Shown here: in pieces, positions 1 through 7,996 of the stretch
Position numbering within the stretch: position 1 is the first letter of the stretch
Layout: each line of letters starts with the position of its first letter
Assembly: GCA_001898145.1 (NCBI GenBank)
Contig: MKSR01000012.1
Coordinates: forward strand, 62,001-126,000
DNA: 64,000 nt
Direction: 5' to 3'
Origin: Dyadobacter sp. 50-39
Lineage (GTDB): Bacteria; Bacteroidota; Bacteroidia; Cytophagales; Spirosomataceae
Made by a program: the position numbers and the translations under genes
Notes under the pieces: model-generated
Told to the model about the DNA's origin: nothing
What the model saw: only the letters and a program-made list of their open reading frames with translations
Database searches by the model: none

Positions 1-2
1 GC

Positions 3-284
3 TACGATTTTGCCCCTGGTCACGAAATCTGGTCAGTCCGGGACAAGGGCTGGCTTGGGAAAAAGAATGGGGAGCTACTTCGACTCATGAAACAAGAGGG
101 CTTCGAGGTATTTGTGACAGTAGATCGAAATTTACCCTATCAACAAAATATTCAAAAGTTACCCGTGTCCATCTTTGTACTTTGTGCCTACAACAACCGC
201 AGGGAAACGCTCAAAAAACTAATTCCCAAAATCTTGGAGAGAATCGCACAGGGCATCACCGAAAATGTAACCGAAATCTATTGA
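3..284 (+). CDS. PIN-like toxin-family protein (DUF5615-like), 5' truncated by window edge
   Basis: The reading frame is open from base 3 and ends at TGA 282-284, so the 5' end lies outside the window. The visible 93 residues begin YDFAPGHEIWSVRDKGWLGK and include TVDRNLPYQQN, followed by a hydrophobic strand and a basic C-terminal helix. This matches the C-terminal half of the short PIN-like/Mut7-C proteins called DUF5615, which in other genomes are usually paired with a small DUF433-type antitoxin gene just upstream. A partner here would be off the window. The ATG at 87 is internal and is not the real start. The gene converges on mtgA with no gap between the two stop codons. A nuclease activity is inferred from the family only. 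Confidence 0.6.
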   Translation, partial: YDFAPGHEIWSVRDKGWLGKKNGELLRLMKQEGFEVFVTVDRNLPYQQNIQKLPVSIFVLCAYNNRRETLKKLIPKILERIAQGITENVTEIY

Positions 285-971
285 TCACAAGTCATCCAGA
301 TACTTCTGCCCGCCCAGGTACCGCATTTGGCGAACGATCTGATTGGTACGCTTGTTCACATACGCAGACGGATTCTTGATCGAAAAACGGATCGGGTTGG
401 GTAGCACGGCCGCAATGCGGGCTGCCTCGTAGCGCGTGAGGCGCTTCGCAGATTTATTGTAATAACGCAGTGAAGCAGCTTCGACCCCGAAAGTCATTTT
501 CCCCATTTCAGCCACATTCAAATACACTTCCAGAATCCGTTCCTTACTCCACAGCACTTCGATGAGGACGGTGAAGTAGGCTTCCAGGCCTTTCCGGACA
601 AAACTCCGCCCATGCCAGAGAAAGACATTCTTCGCAACCTGCTGGGTGATGGTACTCGCCCCGCGGGCCCGCTTGCGATCCTCGGTCATGGCATTGTAAA
701 TCTGGTCAAAATCGAAACCCCAGTGGTTGGGAAAATTCTGGTCTTCGGAGGCAACAACGGCGAGGGCCGCTTCTTTGGAAATGTTCTCGTACGGCTCCCA
801 ATCATGGTATATCTCGGTATCCTCATCCGCCCTGAATGCGTCTATCTTCCGGGAAATCATATAAGGCGTCACCCAAACGGGCAAAAACCTCAGAATAATC
901 ACCCAAACGATGGAAAGCACGATAAAAGCGAGGAAGACTTTGAGCGCAATAAATTGCAGACGGCGGAGCAT
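285..971 (-). CDS. mtgA: Monofunctional biosynthetic peptidoglycan transglycosylase
   Basis: This enzyme polymerises lipid II into glycan strands at the periplasmic face of the inner membrane (GT51 family). A single membrane anchor spans roughly residues 8-30. The GT51 domain follows with the catalytic motif ASEDQNFPNHWGFD (catalytic Glu near residue 76) and the second signature GASTITQQVAKNVFLWHGR near residues 104-122. The later segment RKGLEAYFTVLIEVLWSKER carries the second conserved acidic region. The length of 228 residues is typical for MtgA, which lacks the transpeptidase domain of class A PBPs. The start ATG is immediately followed by the basic MLRRLQF leader. It is monocistronic and convergent with the partial PIN-like gene. 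Confidence 0.93.
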   Translation of the reverse strand: MLRRLQFIALKVFLAFIVLSIVWVIILRFLPVWVTPYMISRKIDAFRADEDTEIYHDWEPYENISKEAALAVVASEDQNFPNHWGFDFDQIYNAMTEDRKRARGASTITQQVAKNVFLWHGRSFVRKGLEAYFTVLIEVLWSKERILEVYLNVAEMGKMTFGVEAASLRYYNKSAKRLTRYEAARIAAVLPNPIRFSIKNPSAYVNKRTNQIVRQMRYLGGQKYLDDL

Positions 972-1094
972 AAAACTTTTTTACTTCTACAAATAGAAAC
1001 CAAGTAACAAAAACAGCGTACAAAGAACAGAAACTAATCAGGTTTAGGCAAAGAAATATGCGCCTTAATCGCCAAATTTTTAAACACGCTGTTT

Positions 1095-2375
1095 ATGAAT
1101 GAAGATTTACTGAGTTTCATCTGGCGCTTCCAGTATTTCGAAAAGAAGGGGCTGGAAACCGACGAGCATATGCCGCTTTCTATTCTCCGGCCCGGCCACC
1201 GCAACACAAACGCCGGTCCGGACTTTTCCGAAGCGCGGGTTTCGATTGACGGCGTATTATGGGTCGGAAGTGTCGAAATCCATGTGAAATCATCGGACTG
1301 GCGCCTGCACGAACACCAGCATAATGGCGCCTACGATGGTGTAATACTCCACGTGGTTTGGGAGAATGACCAACCGGCGATGCGGCGGGACGGTACTGCC
1401 GTGCCGACGCTCACGTTGGACGGACTGGTGAAAGCATCGACAATCGAACGCTACCGCTGCCTGCTCGACGAGAGAGACACCGTTCCATGCAACCGCCAGT
1501 TCGGCGACGTGGATTCAATCCGAAAATATGCCATGCTGGACAGGGTATTGCTCGAAAGACTTGAACGTAAGGCAATGGAAATTCAGCAGTTGCTCGAAAC
1601 GAATCAGCAGGACTGGGAGCAGACAGCCTACCAATGGCTCGGGCGGCATTTTGGCTTTAAACTTAATGACGCCCCGTTTCAAAGACTTACTACCATTGTC
1701 CCCTGGAAAATCCTCCGTAAACACACCGATCGCCTCATTCAGGTAGAAGCGCTGCTTTTCGGCTGCTCGGGGCTTGTTCCTCCTGATTCAGAGGATATCT
1801 ATGTTCGCCAGCTCCAACAGGAGTTCCGGTTTCTGAGCGCCAAGTACCGGCTGGGCGACGATGTCATGCGTTTGCATGAATGGAAGTACGCCAGGTTGCG
1901 GCCGGCAGGCTTCCCTACGGTCAGGCTGGCGCAGTTCGCGCGGCTGCTGTGCAACACCGGTGGCTTTTTGAGCCGGTTCGTTGTTTCGGAACATTTCGAT
2001 GAAATACGCGGGCTGTTCCGGATCGAACAATCGGCCTATTGGCGGGAGCATTATTTATTTGAAAAGAAGGCCAGGGCACAGGTGCCGGTACTGGGCGCCG
2101 ATTCGGCCCATTTGCTGATCGTCAATGCCGCGGTACCGTTGCTGGTTGCCTACTCCAAGCAGAGGCAGCAGCCCGACCTGCTCGATAAAGCCATATACTG
2201 GCTTTCGGAGATCCCTGCCGAAGACAACCGAATCACCCGCGAGTGGGCGTCGCTGGGTATGCGCGTGAAAACCGCCGCAGATTCGCAGGCCCTGATCGAG
2301 TGGTTCAACAATTATTGCACGCCCAGGCAATGCCTGGAATGCATGGTAGGAGCGTCGCTCGTGCGGGACGCCTAG
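1095..2375 (+). CDS. DUF2851 family protein
   Basis: The 426-residue protein matches the Bacteroidota-specific DUF2851 family by its N-terminal block (MNEDLLSFIWRFQYF, LRPGHRNTNAGPDFSEARV, GSVEIHVKSSDW, HNGAYDGVILHVVW). The C-terminus contains WFNNYCTPRQCLECMVG with clustered cysteines. No signal peptide or membrane segment is visible, so it is probably cytoplasmic. The early region with alternating strands and the G-x-EIH/K-x-SDW motif looks like a PD-(D/E)XK nuclease-like core, but this is my reading and not an established function. It is full length and monocistronic, and its TAG stop lies in the first unit of a short tandem repeat. Confidence 0.85.
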   Translation: MNEDLLSFIWRFQYFEKKGLETDEHMPLSILRPGHRNTNAGPDFSEARVSIDGVLWVGSVEIHVKSSDWRLHEHQHNGAYDGVILHVVWENDQPAMRRDGTAVPTLTLDGLVKASTIERYRCLLDERDTVPCNRQFGDVDSIRKYAMLDRVLLERLERKAMEIQQLLETNQQDWEQTAYQWLGRHFGFKLNDAPFQRLTTIVPWKILRKHTDRLIQVEALLFGCSGLVPPDSEDIYVRQLQQEFRFLSAKYRLGDDVMRLHEWKYARLRPAGFPTVRLAQFARLLCNTGGFLSRFVVSEHFDEIRGLFRIEQSAYWREHYLFEKKARAQVPVLGADSAHLLIVNAAVPLLVAYSKQRQQPDLLDKAIYWLSEIPAEDNRITREWASLGMRVKTAADSQALIEWFNNYCTPRQCLECMVGASLVRDA

Positions 2376-2433
2376 CCGGTTGCACCTAGTCGGCTGCATC
2401 TAGCCGGCTGCACCTAGCCGGCGGCGCCTAGCC
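2368..2433. repeat. Short tandem repeat, ~14-bp unit, between convergent genes
   Basis: About 4.5 imperfect copies of a 14-base unit close to GCACCTAGCCGGCT run across the gap between the DUF2851 gene and the small membrane-protein gene. Each unit carries the palindrome CTAG, so the array offers TAG stops on both strands. The + strand gene stops in the first unit (2373-2375) and the - strand gene stops in the last (2428-2430). Confidence 0.8.
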
Positions 2434-2625
2434 TTTAACCAGGTTTACGCCTGTCAAAAGAAATACGGTACCCACCAGGAACGGCACGATCGATTCCCAT
2501 TTGGAAACCATGAGACCCAATACGGGTTTGTCTGATAAAAATGCGACGCATGCGAACAGCAACACCGCAATGCCTAAAATCGTGAGCAGCGAGCCGAAAA
2601 AACGTTTGAACTGAGCGTTTTCCAT
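2428..2625 (-). CDS. Small two-helix membrane protein, unknown function
   Basis: The 65-residue protein has a short charged N-terminus (MENAQFKRF) and two hydrophobic helices at about residues 10-30 and 45-62, separated by a loop with SDKP and KWES. I do not recognise a family. It is kept as a gene because it has an ATG start, good coding composition and a start followed by a free upstream region. Its stop codon sits in the 14-bp repeat array. Function unknown. Confidence 0.6.
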   Translation of the reverse strand: MENAQFKRFFGSLLTILGIAVLLFACVAFLSDKPVLGLMVSKWESIVPFLVGTVFLLTGVNLVKG

Positions 2626-2709
2626 GAAAGTATCTATGAGGAGATTAAAAAGTTCGCAAAAATATCAAATATGCGCTGGCATTGACGAGGTTGCTATAAA
2701 AAATGTGCC

Positions 2710-4125
2710 TTACGCGCGGGTGAGGCCCATTTTTTCGCCTTCTGCGATCATAAATGCAAAAGCCGGCTCAAATTCATTGGGCACAATGCCTTCCAGGATC
2801 GCCTCGCGCACCGCTTCTTTGATAATCCCCACTTCCCGCGCTGGTTTCAGCCCGAACGCCTCCATGATCATTTCTCCGGTAATCACCGGCTGGAAATTGC
2901 GGAGCTTGTCACGTTCTTCGAGGTCTTTCAATTTCTGCTCCACCAGGTCGAAATTGTTAATGAAGCGCCGAACCTTTTCCGGGTTTTTAGAAGTAATGTC
3001 CGCGCGGCACAGATTCATCAGCGCCTCGATATCCTCTCCTGCCTCGACCAGCAAACGTCGCATAGCCGAATCGGTGATTTCTTCCTTGGAAAGGACGATC
3101 GGCCGCAAATGCAGCCTCACGAGTTTTTTCACAAACCGCATTTTCTCGTTCAGCGGTAGCTTCATCCGGCGGAAAATCACCGGCACCATCCGCGCGCCGA
3201 TTTCTTCGTGGTTGTGGAACGACCAGCCGTGGCGTTTATCGAACTTTTTGGTAGCCGGTTTGGCAATATCGTGCAGGATAGCCGCCCAGCGCAGCCACAG
3301 GTCGTCGGATACCTGGCACACATTGTCGAGCACCTGCAAGGTATGGTAAAAATTATCCTTATGCCCCTTGCCCTCAATGTGCTCTACCCCCTGCAATTCC
3401 ACCATTTCGGGGAATATAATGTTCAGCAGGCCCGCATGATAAAGCAATTTGAAACCGTAGGAAGGGATTTTGGAAAGAATGATTTTATTCAGCTCATCTG
3501 AGATCCGTTCCATCGACACGATGCTGATACGGTCTTTCATTTTAACAATTGCATCGAACGTGTCGGGTTCGATATCGAAATTGAGCTGGCTAGCGAACCG
3601 GATCGCCCGCATCATCCGCAGCGGATCATCCGAGAATGTAATTTCCGGGTCGAGCGGCGTGCGGATGATTTTCTTACGGAGATCACTCATGCCCTCAAAC
3701 GGGTCGACGAGGTTTCCGAAAGTGCCTGCGTTGAGGCTGATACCCATCGCATTTATGGTGAAATCGCGGCGGTTCTGGTCGTCGGCGAGCGTGCCGTCTT
3801 CGACAGCCGGCTTGCGTGAATCGGAGCGGTAGGATTCTTTCCGGGCACCGACAAACTCTATTTCGAGATCACCCTGGCGGATCTGAGCTGTCCCGAAATT
3901 TTTAAATACACTCACATGAACATCCGGCCCAAGCCTGCCGGCTACCATTTCTGCCAGCTCGATACCGCTGCCGATCGAGACGATATCGATGTCCTTGCTA
4001 TTCCTTTTGAGTATCAGGTCCCTGACGAACCCGCCGATTATATATGCTTCCACACCCAGCTCCTTCGCAGCGCCGGCTACTTTTTCCAGAACGGGGTATG
4101 GTGTTAATTGCTCTTTGAAATTCAT
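2710..4125 (-). CDS. cca: CCA tRNA nucleotidyltransferase / poly(A) polymerase family with HD domain
   Basis: The protein probably adds or repairs the 3' CCA end of tRNAs using CTP and ATP. The N-terminal class II nucleotidyltransferase domain shows IIGGFVRDLILKRNSKDIDIV (residues about 29-49), with GG-x-VRD and the metal-binding DxD (D45, D47). The RRDFTINAM motif (template-reading region) and the RNA-binding repeat (DPLRMMRAIRFASQLNF) follow. A C-terminal HD phosphohydrolase motif is present (LHDIAKPATKKF, with NHEEIGA). The 471-residue length fits the Bacteroidota CCA enzyme with HD extension. PcnB-type poly(A) polymerase shares the fold, but the HD domain favours CCA addition. It is transcribed alone. 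Confidence 0.9.
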   Translation of the reverse strand: MNFKEQLTPYPVLEKVAGAAKELGVEAYIIGGFVRDLILKRNSKDIDIVSIGSGIELAEMVAGRLGPDVHVSVFKNFGTAQIRQGDLEIEFVGARKESYRSDSRKPAVEDGTLADDQNRRDFTINAMGISLNAGTFGNLVDPFEGMSDLRKKIIRTPLDPEITFSDDPLRMMRAIRFASQLNFDIEPDTFDAIVKMKDRISIVSMERISDELNKIILSKIPSYGFKLLYHAGLLNIIFPEMVELQGVEHIEGKGHKDNFYHTLQVLDNVCQVSDDLWLRWAAILHDIAKPATKKFDKRHGWSFHNHEEIGARMVPVIFRRMKLPLNEKMRFVKKLVRLHLRPIVLSKEEITDSAMRRLLVEAGEDIEALMNLCRADITSKNPEKVRRFINNFDLVEQKLKDLEERDKLRNFQPVITGEMIMEAFGLKPAREVGIIKEAVREAILEGIVPNEFEPAFAFMIAEGEKMGLTRA

Positions 4126-4170
4126 GCCGCAAAGGTAGGGAATTCTTGGTTGGCATGAAGCGGGGCGGGA

Positions 4171-4536
4171 TTACTGTGCTAGTTGATAATCGCGGATAAG
4201 TGTGTTTACAGATATATTAAGACGCTCCGAGAGGTTTCTGATCATTTCAAGACTAAGCTTTCTCTTTCTGCCAAGCACTTCCGAAACTCTGCTTCTGCTA
4301 CCGATTACATCCACCAAATCCACCTGCCTGAGCTGCATTTGCTCCATTCTGATCTTAATTGCGTCGATGGGATCCGGTGACTCAACGGGATAATGCTCAT
4401 CCTCATAGGCGCCGACTATCAATGCCAGTAAATCGCATTCATCGCCTTCAGGTGTGCCTTCGGGCGCGTTGAAAACCTCACCTAGTCGATTCAATGCTAC
4501 CTTATACTCTTCTTCTGTTTTGATCAGTTTTAGCAT
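4171..4536 (-). CDS. higA: HigA-type antitoxin (HTH, transcriptional repressor)
   Basis: The 121-residue protein has a C-terminal Xre-type helix-turn-helix (QLRQVDLVDVIGSRSRVSEVLGRKRKLSLEMIRNLSERLNI) and an acidic N-terminal half, as in the larger HigA antitoxins that neutralise the HigB RNase and repress their own promoter. It lies 2 bases downstream of higB, in the toxin-first order typical of higBA. The only doubt is whether the pair is active. No frameshift or truncation is visible. Confidence 0.85.
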   Translation of the reverse strand: MLKLIKTEEEYKVALNRLGEVFNAPEGTPEGDECDLLALIVGAYEDEHYPVESPDPIDAIKIRMEQMQLRQVDLVDVIGSRSRVSEVLGRKRKLSLEMIRNLSERLNISVNTLIRDYQLAQ

Positions 4537-4538
4537 AG

Positions 4539-4835
4539 TTAAATTGAGTTAGCGTCTATTTTGTCGTATTCCTTGTGCGAGCCGATGAAACGTATATAAA
4601 CCATCTGTCTCACAAAATCAAAATGGGCCACCAGCCTGAATGAATTGCCCCGAATGTTGAAAACGATCCTCCCGTTTTTCAAGATACTGGCTGTTGCGTA
4701 CTGCATCTTCACATCTGCAGGTGACTTCCAATCCGCCGCGAGTACATCTTCGTACCAAACTTTCAAATGCTGCTCAATCTCGGGGTGTCGCTCCCAAAAC
4801 TCACGAAGCGTACCTTTCACAAAGATTCTTTTCAT
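4539..4835 (-). CDS. higB: HigB-type toxin, mRNA interferase
   Basis: The 98-residue basic protein carries the HigB/RelE-fold features LREFWERHPEIEQHLKVWYEDV, W-K-SPADVK, GNSFRLVAHFDFVRQMVYIRFIGSHKEYD. The C-terminal FIGSHKEYDKID segment is characteristic of HigB-2/HigB_toxin proteins that cleave mRNA on translating ribosomes. It is the first gene of the higBA operon, and a perfect inverted repeat lies just upstream of its start, in a position suitable for autoregulation. Confidence 0.87.
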   Translation of the reverse strand: MKRIFVKGTLREFWERHPEIEQHLKVWYEDVLAADWKSPADVKMQYATASILKNGRIVFNIRGNSFRLVAHFDFVRQMVYIRFIGSHKEYDKIDANSI

Positions 4836-4861
4836 CTCGATTCAGTTTACAAATCTACAAT

Positions 4862-4878
4862 GTTCCCAAATATGGAAC
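4862..4878. promoter_or_regulatory. Candidate HigA operator (GTTCC-N7-GGAAC)
   Basis: A perfect 5+5 inverted repeat, GTTCCCAAATATGGAAC, begins 27 bases upstream of the higB start codon, where a promoter would lie. HigA proteins repress higBA by binding palindromes of this kind. The assignment is inferred from position and symmetry. Confidence 0.45.
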
Positions 4879-4932
4879 ACCATTTAGACGTCAGAATATC
4901 AAAAAGGTAACGCGATGTAGAATGGTCTTTCC

Positions 4933-5304
4933 CTAAGTATTCACCATAAAAAACGCCGTGCGCGGAAAACGGTCGAATAGCTCGTCCTTCAATTCTTTGC
5001 TGAGCGGAAGCGATTCTACGGCGGAGGCCATGCATTGTAGCCAGGCAACGGCATCGTCTTCGGTGATGGTGTGGGGCATGTGGCGGGCGCGCATCATGGG
5101 GTGGCCGTATACTTCGGAGTAAAGCTGGGGGCCGCCAAGGAATTGGGTGAGGAAGAGGCGTTGCTTTTCTTTAATGAGGTCCTTATCTGTTTTGAAAAGC
5201 CTGGAAATGAGCTCGTGGTTGAATACGAGGTCGTAAAACTGATCGGTGAGTTGCCGAAGCGCGGCGTCGCCGCCGATACGCTCGTATAATGTCGGATGTT
5301 CCAT
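4933..5304 (-). CDS. Truncated haemoglobin, group II (TrHbO-like)
   Basis: This is a single-domain 2-on-2 globin that binds haem and O2 or NO. From the start MEHPTLYERIGG it is 123 residues. Visible features are the N-terminal YERIGG, the F-helix region GHPMMRARHMPH with the likely proximal His near residue 75, and a Trp in AVAWLQCM (G8 Trp, near residue 88) typical of group II. The frame is open 57 bases further upstream, but the only earlier start there is a GTG encoding a non-conserved leader, so the ATG at 5304 is preferred. It sits downstream of the AMP nucleosidase gene on the same strand, about 85 bp away. Confidence 0.87.
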   Translation of the reverse strand: MEHPTLYERIGGDAALRQLTDQFYDLVFNHELISRLFKTDKDLIKEKQRLFLTQFLGGPQLYSEVYGHPMMRARHMPHTITEDDAVAWLQCMASAVESLPLSKELKDELFDRFPRTAFFMVNT

Positions 5305-5388
5305 AAAATAACGGGCGGAAAACGGTTGGCCGCCGAAGTTAAACTCCCGACAAGCCTCCACAGGTTCCCGCCCCTGCTATGACAATTA

Positions 5389-6162
5389 TCAGTTCTCGAA
5401 ACGCAAGTGCTTCACGGATTCTCCGGAGCGTGCCAGTTCGGTCAGCGCTTCGATGCCGATATCGAGATGCTGCTTCACGTAGCTGGCTGTCACTTTCTTG
5501 TCGCTTTCCTCCGTTTTCACGCCCTCCGGTACAAGCGGATTATCCGAAACGAGCAGCAATGCACCGTGCGGAATGGAGTTGGCGAAACCGACAATGAATA
5601 TCGTGGCCGTTTCCATGTCGATGGCCATTGCGCGAACGGCCTGCAGGTATTCCTTGAAACTGGCGTCGTGCTCCCAGATGCGGCGGTTGGTGGTGTAGAC
5701 GGTACCGGTCCAGTAGTCGAGTTTTTGCTTTTTGATGGCAGCGGAAACCGTACTTTGCAGGCGGAATGAGGGCAATGCCGGAATTTCAGGCGGCATATAG
5801 TCGTCGCTGGTGCCCTCTCCGCGGATCGCGGCAATGGGCAGGATCAGGTCACCGACCTGTGTTTTTTTCAATCCGCCGCATTTGCCCAAAAACAGGACGG
5901 CCTTCGGATTAATGGCTGACAACAGGTCCATCACCGTAGCCGCCATCGGACTACCCATTCCGAAATTGATGATGGTAATATCTTTCGCAGTGGCGGTTTG
6001 CATGGCCCGGCCCAGGCCCCGTACCTCCACCCCGAATTTCTCGGCAAACATGGTGACATAGTTTCCGAAGTTGGTCAGGAGAATGTAATTCCCAAACTCC
6101 TCCACAGGCGTGCCCGTGTAGCGTGGAAGCCAGTTTTCAACGATCTGTTCTTTGGTGGTCAT
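5389..6162 (-). CDS. amn: AMP nucleosidase
   Basis: The enzyme hydrolyses AMP to adenine and ribose 5-phosphate. The 257-residue protein belongs to the nucleoside phosphorylase (PNP/UDP) fold. Visible motifs are GMGSPMAATV (phosphate/ribose loop), FLGKCGGL, GEGTSDDYMPPEIPA, and AMAIDMETATIF, with the substrate-binding Met-Glu pair, then LLVSDNPL. Bacteroidota carry this short form rather than the longer E. coli Amn with its extra N-terminal domain. The gene is divergent from the HSDR_N-like gene, with a gap of about 50 bp. Confidence 0.9.
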   Translation of the reverse strand: MTTKEQIVENWLPRYTGTPVEEFGNYILLTNFGNYVTMFAEKFGVEVRGLGRAMQTATAKDITIINFGMGSPMAATVMDLLSAINPKAVLFLGKCGGLKKTQVGDLILPIAAIRGEGTSDDYMPPEIPALPSFRLQSTVSAAIKKQKLDYWTGTVYTTNRRIWEHDASFKEYLQAVRAMAIDMETATIFIVGFANSIPHGALLLVSDNPLVPEGVKTEESDKKVTASYVKQHLDIGIEALTELARSGESVKHLRFEN

Positions 6163-6213
6163 GAAATCAGCAGGTTTGTTGGCGGGGCAACCAGGGGTTC
6201 ATTATCTTCGTTG

Positions 6214-6663
6214 ATGGAATCATTAAACCTTCCCGGATTTGCTTACAAAGTTAAGCAGGTTAACGGGAAACCGCATATTTTCGACATTATCCGCAGGAAA
6301 TTCGTGACCCTCACGCCCGAGGAATGGGTAAGACAGCATTTCATCCATTTGCTCATCACCCACTACGGTTACCCGAAGTCCCTCTTTGCCGTAGAGACCG
6401 GCTTACAATACAACACACTCGCCAAACGCACCGATATCATGGTGCTTTCAAACAATGCATTGCCGTTCCTCCTCGTCGAATGCAAGGCTCCGTTCGTAGC
6501 CGTTACCGATGCCACTTTTGCACAAATCAGCCGCTACAATTTTACATTACAGCCTCAATATCTTGCAGTTACCAACGGCCTGGCACATTATTGCTTCCAG
6601 GCGGTGAACGGACAGATCCACTTCATGGACGATTTCCCACAATACCGCGACTTTAATTTCTGA
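6214..6663 (+). CDS. Orphan type I restriction R-subunit N-terminal domain protein (HSDR_N)
   Basis: The 149-residue protein contains a PD-(D/E)XK-like core: EEWVRQHFIHLLITHYGYPKSLFAVETGLQ, then KRTDIMVLSNNALPFLLVECKAP, with the acidic residue in RTDI and the ECK triplet forming the usual metal site, then QISRYNF. This matches the N-terminal nuclease-like domain of HsdR, but there is no helicase domain and no hsdS or hsdM nearby. Such single-domain proteins are widespread in Bacteroidota and their role is unknown. The start at 6214 was chosen because the longer open frame reads back into the divergent amn gene. Confidence 0.75.
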   Translation: MESLNLPGFAYKVKQVNGKPHIFDIIRRKFVTLTPEEWVRQHFIHLLITHYGYPKSLFAVETGLQYNTLAKRTDIMVLSNNALPFLLVECKAPFVAVTDATFAQISRYNFTLQPQYLAVTNGLAHYCFQAVNGQIHFMDDFPQYRDFNF

Positions 6664-6667
6664 ACAC

Positions 6668-6700
6668 AAAAAAACCTGCCCAACACGGACAGGTTCTTTT
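6668..6700. terminator. Bidirectional intrinsic terminator
   Basis: AACCTGCCC and GGACAGGTT form a hairpin with one mismatch, flanked by an A tract on the left and TTCTTTT on the right. It can therefore end transcription both of the HSDR_N gene (+) and of marR-yceI (-). Confidence 0.75.
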
Positions 6701-6757
6701 CAAATTCAGGTCATACAAACGCAGGACGGCTGATACCAGGCAACCGCCTGCGGGTAA

Positions 6758-7366
6758 TTATTTTGCAGCAACCAGTTTCACGTCGATAGAGAAATCGTCG
6801 TGGATCATTTTGTCGCCAAGGTTATCGAAGAATGACTTCGAGTTGTATTTGATGTCGTATTTCGAGCGGTCAACAACCAGTTTACCAGTAGCTTCTGCAC
6901 CGGCCGCAGTGGTTTTCACTGTTACAGGGAAAGTAACGGGTTTGGTAATACCCTTGATAGTCAGATCACCAGTCACATCGTAAACACCGGTTGCTTTTGG
7001 CGTAGCTTTGGTCACAACGAAAGTTGCGGTTGGGTGTTTTTCCACACTGAAGAAATCGTCCGACTTCAGGTGACCGATCAATTTTGCATTGTATTCTTTA
7101 TCGGTAAGGTCGGTACAAGTGATGCTGGTCAGGTCGGCAACGAATTTACCGCCGGTCAGTTTTGCTCCGTCCAGTACGATGGTACCTTCTTTCAAGGCAA
7201 TTTTACCTGTGTGCTCACCGGTAACTTTTTTACCCAGCCAGGTCAGCTCGCTTTTCGCGGGGTTCACTTTCAGGTTAGTAGCTTTTTTACCATTGTCTGC
7301 TGAAACAGAAGAAGATACAAACAATGCTACTGCAAGAGATGCGACAAAAAATTTAACTGATTTCAT
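6758..7366 (-). CDS. YceI family periplasmic lipid-binding-fold protein
   Basis: The 202-residue protein has a Sec signal peptide (about residues 1-23, ending SSVSA) and a YceI domain: NPAKSELTWLGKKVTGEHTGKI, GGKFVADLTSITCTDL, HLKSDDFFSVEKHPTATF, and DVTGDLTIKGITKPVTF. YceI proteins form a lipocalin-like barrel that binds isoprenoid or other lipidic ligands in the periplasm. It lies 58 bp downstream of a marR gene on the same strand, a pairing common in Bacteroidota, so it is likely controlled by that regulator. Its precise ligand is unknown. Confidence 0.9.
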   Translation of the reverse strand: MKSVKFFVASLAVALFVSSSVSADNGKKATNLKVNPAKSELTWLGKKVTGEHTGKIALKEGTIVLDGAKLTGGKFVADLTSITCTDLTDKEYNAKLIGHLKSDDFFSVEKHPTATFVVTKATPKATGVYDVTGDLTIKGITKPVTFPVTVKTTAAGAEATGKLVVDRSKYDIKYNSKSFFDNLGDKMIHDDFSIDVKLVAAK

Positions 7367-7424
7367 TGTAGTTTTGATTAGAAATTAAATTGAATTATGG
7401 ATTTGTGTTAATTGTGTTTCAAGC

Positions 7425-7883
7425 TTAATCTTCATTTTCCCGCAGCTTGTCGAGCAATGCGCTGATCTGCTCGGCCTCCGCTTCGGAAATAATATTGAAC
7501 CGGTTTTCCCAATCCTCGATAAACGGATCGAGCACTTTAAGCAATTCAAGCCCTTCTTCGGTAATCACGACGTCCACAGCACGGCGGTCGCTCTCACACG
7601 ATGTCCGTTTCGCCAGGTTCTTCGCCAGCAGCTTGTCTACCAGCCGGGATGTGTTGGAACTCTTGTCGAGCATGCGCTCGGTAATGTCGCTCACCTTGAT
7701 AGGGTTGCCTTGCTGTCCCCTAAGAATCCTCAGCACGTTGTACTGCTGCGGCGTAATGTCGTGTTCCTTGAAAGATTCAAGCTGCTTATATTCGAGCCAC
7801 TTGGTGGTATACACCAGGTTGAGTGCCAACTTTTGGTAAGGGCTCCGAAATTTTTTCTGCTTTATATCAGTTTCAATAGACAT
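7425..7883 (-). CDS. MarR family transcriptional regulator
   Basis: The 152-residue protein has the winged-helix MarR layout: an N-terminal dimerisation helix, the recognition region (ITPQQYNVLRILRGQ, IKVSDITERMLDKSSNTSRLVDKLLAKNLAKRTSCESDRRAVDVVITEEG) with the wing DRR, and a C-terminal helix pair. The start at 7883 (MSIETDIKQ) is preferred. Upstream codons in the frame overlap the promoter palindrome. It probably represses itself and the adjacent yceI. The inducer is not evident. Confidence 0.88.
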   Translation of the reverse strand: MSIETDIKQKKFRSPYQKLALNLVYTTKWLEYKQLESFKEHDITPQQYNVLRILRGQQGNPIKVSDITERMLDKSSNTSRLVDKLLAKNLAKRTSCESDRRAVDVVITEEGLELLKVLDPFIEDWENRFNIISEAEAEQISALLDKLRENED

Positions 7884-7916
7884 AGCCAATCGTGTTAAAT
7901 GCAATAATGATGTACA

Positions 7917-7947
7917 TACATTTAATGTAGAAACATTTATTGGCAAA
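7917..7947 (-). promoter_or_regulatory. Candidate marR promoter with overlapping palindromic operator
   Basis: On the minus strand, TTTG (7944-7947) is followed after 19 bases by TAAATGTA (7917-7924), close to the Bacteroidota TTTG-N19-TAnnTTTG promoter. The -7 element overlaps the 13-base perfect palindrome TACATTTAATGTA (7917-7929), a plausible MarR binding site for autorepression. This is inferred from sequence only. Confidence 0.45.
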
Positions 7948-7996
7948 GAAATAGTTCAGCCGGGGGAAAAATATTTTCAGAAATTTTTAATTGAAC

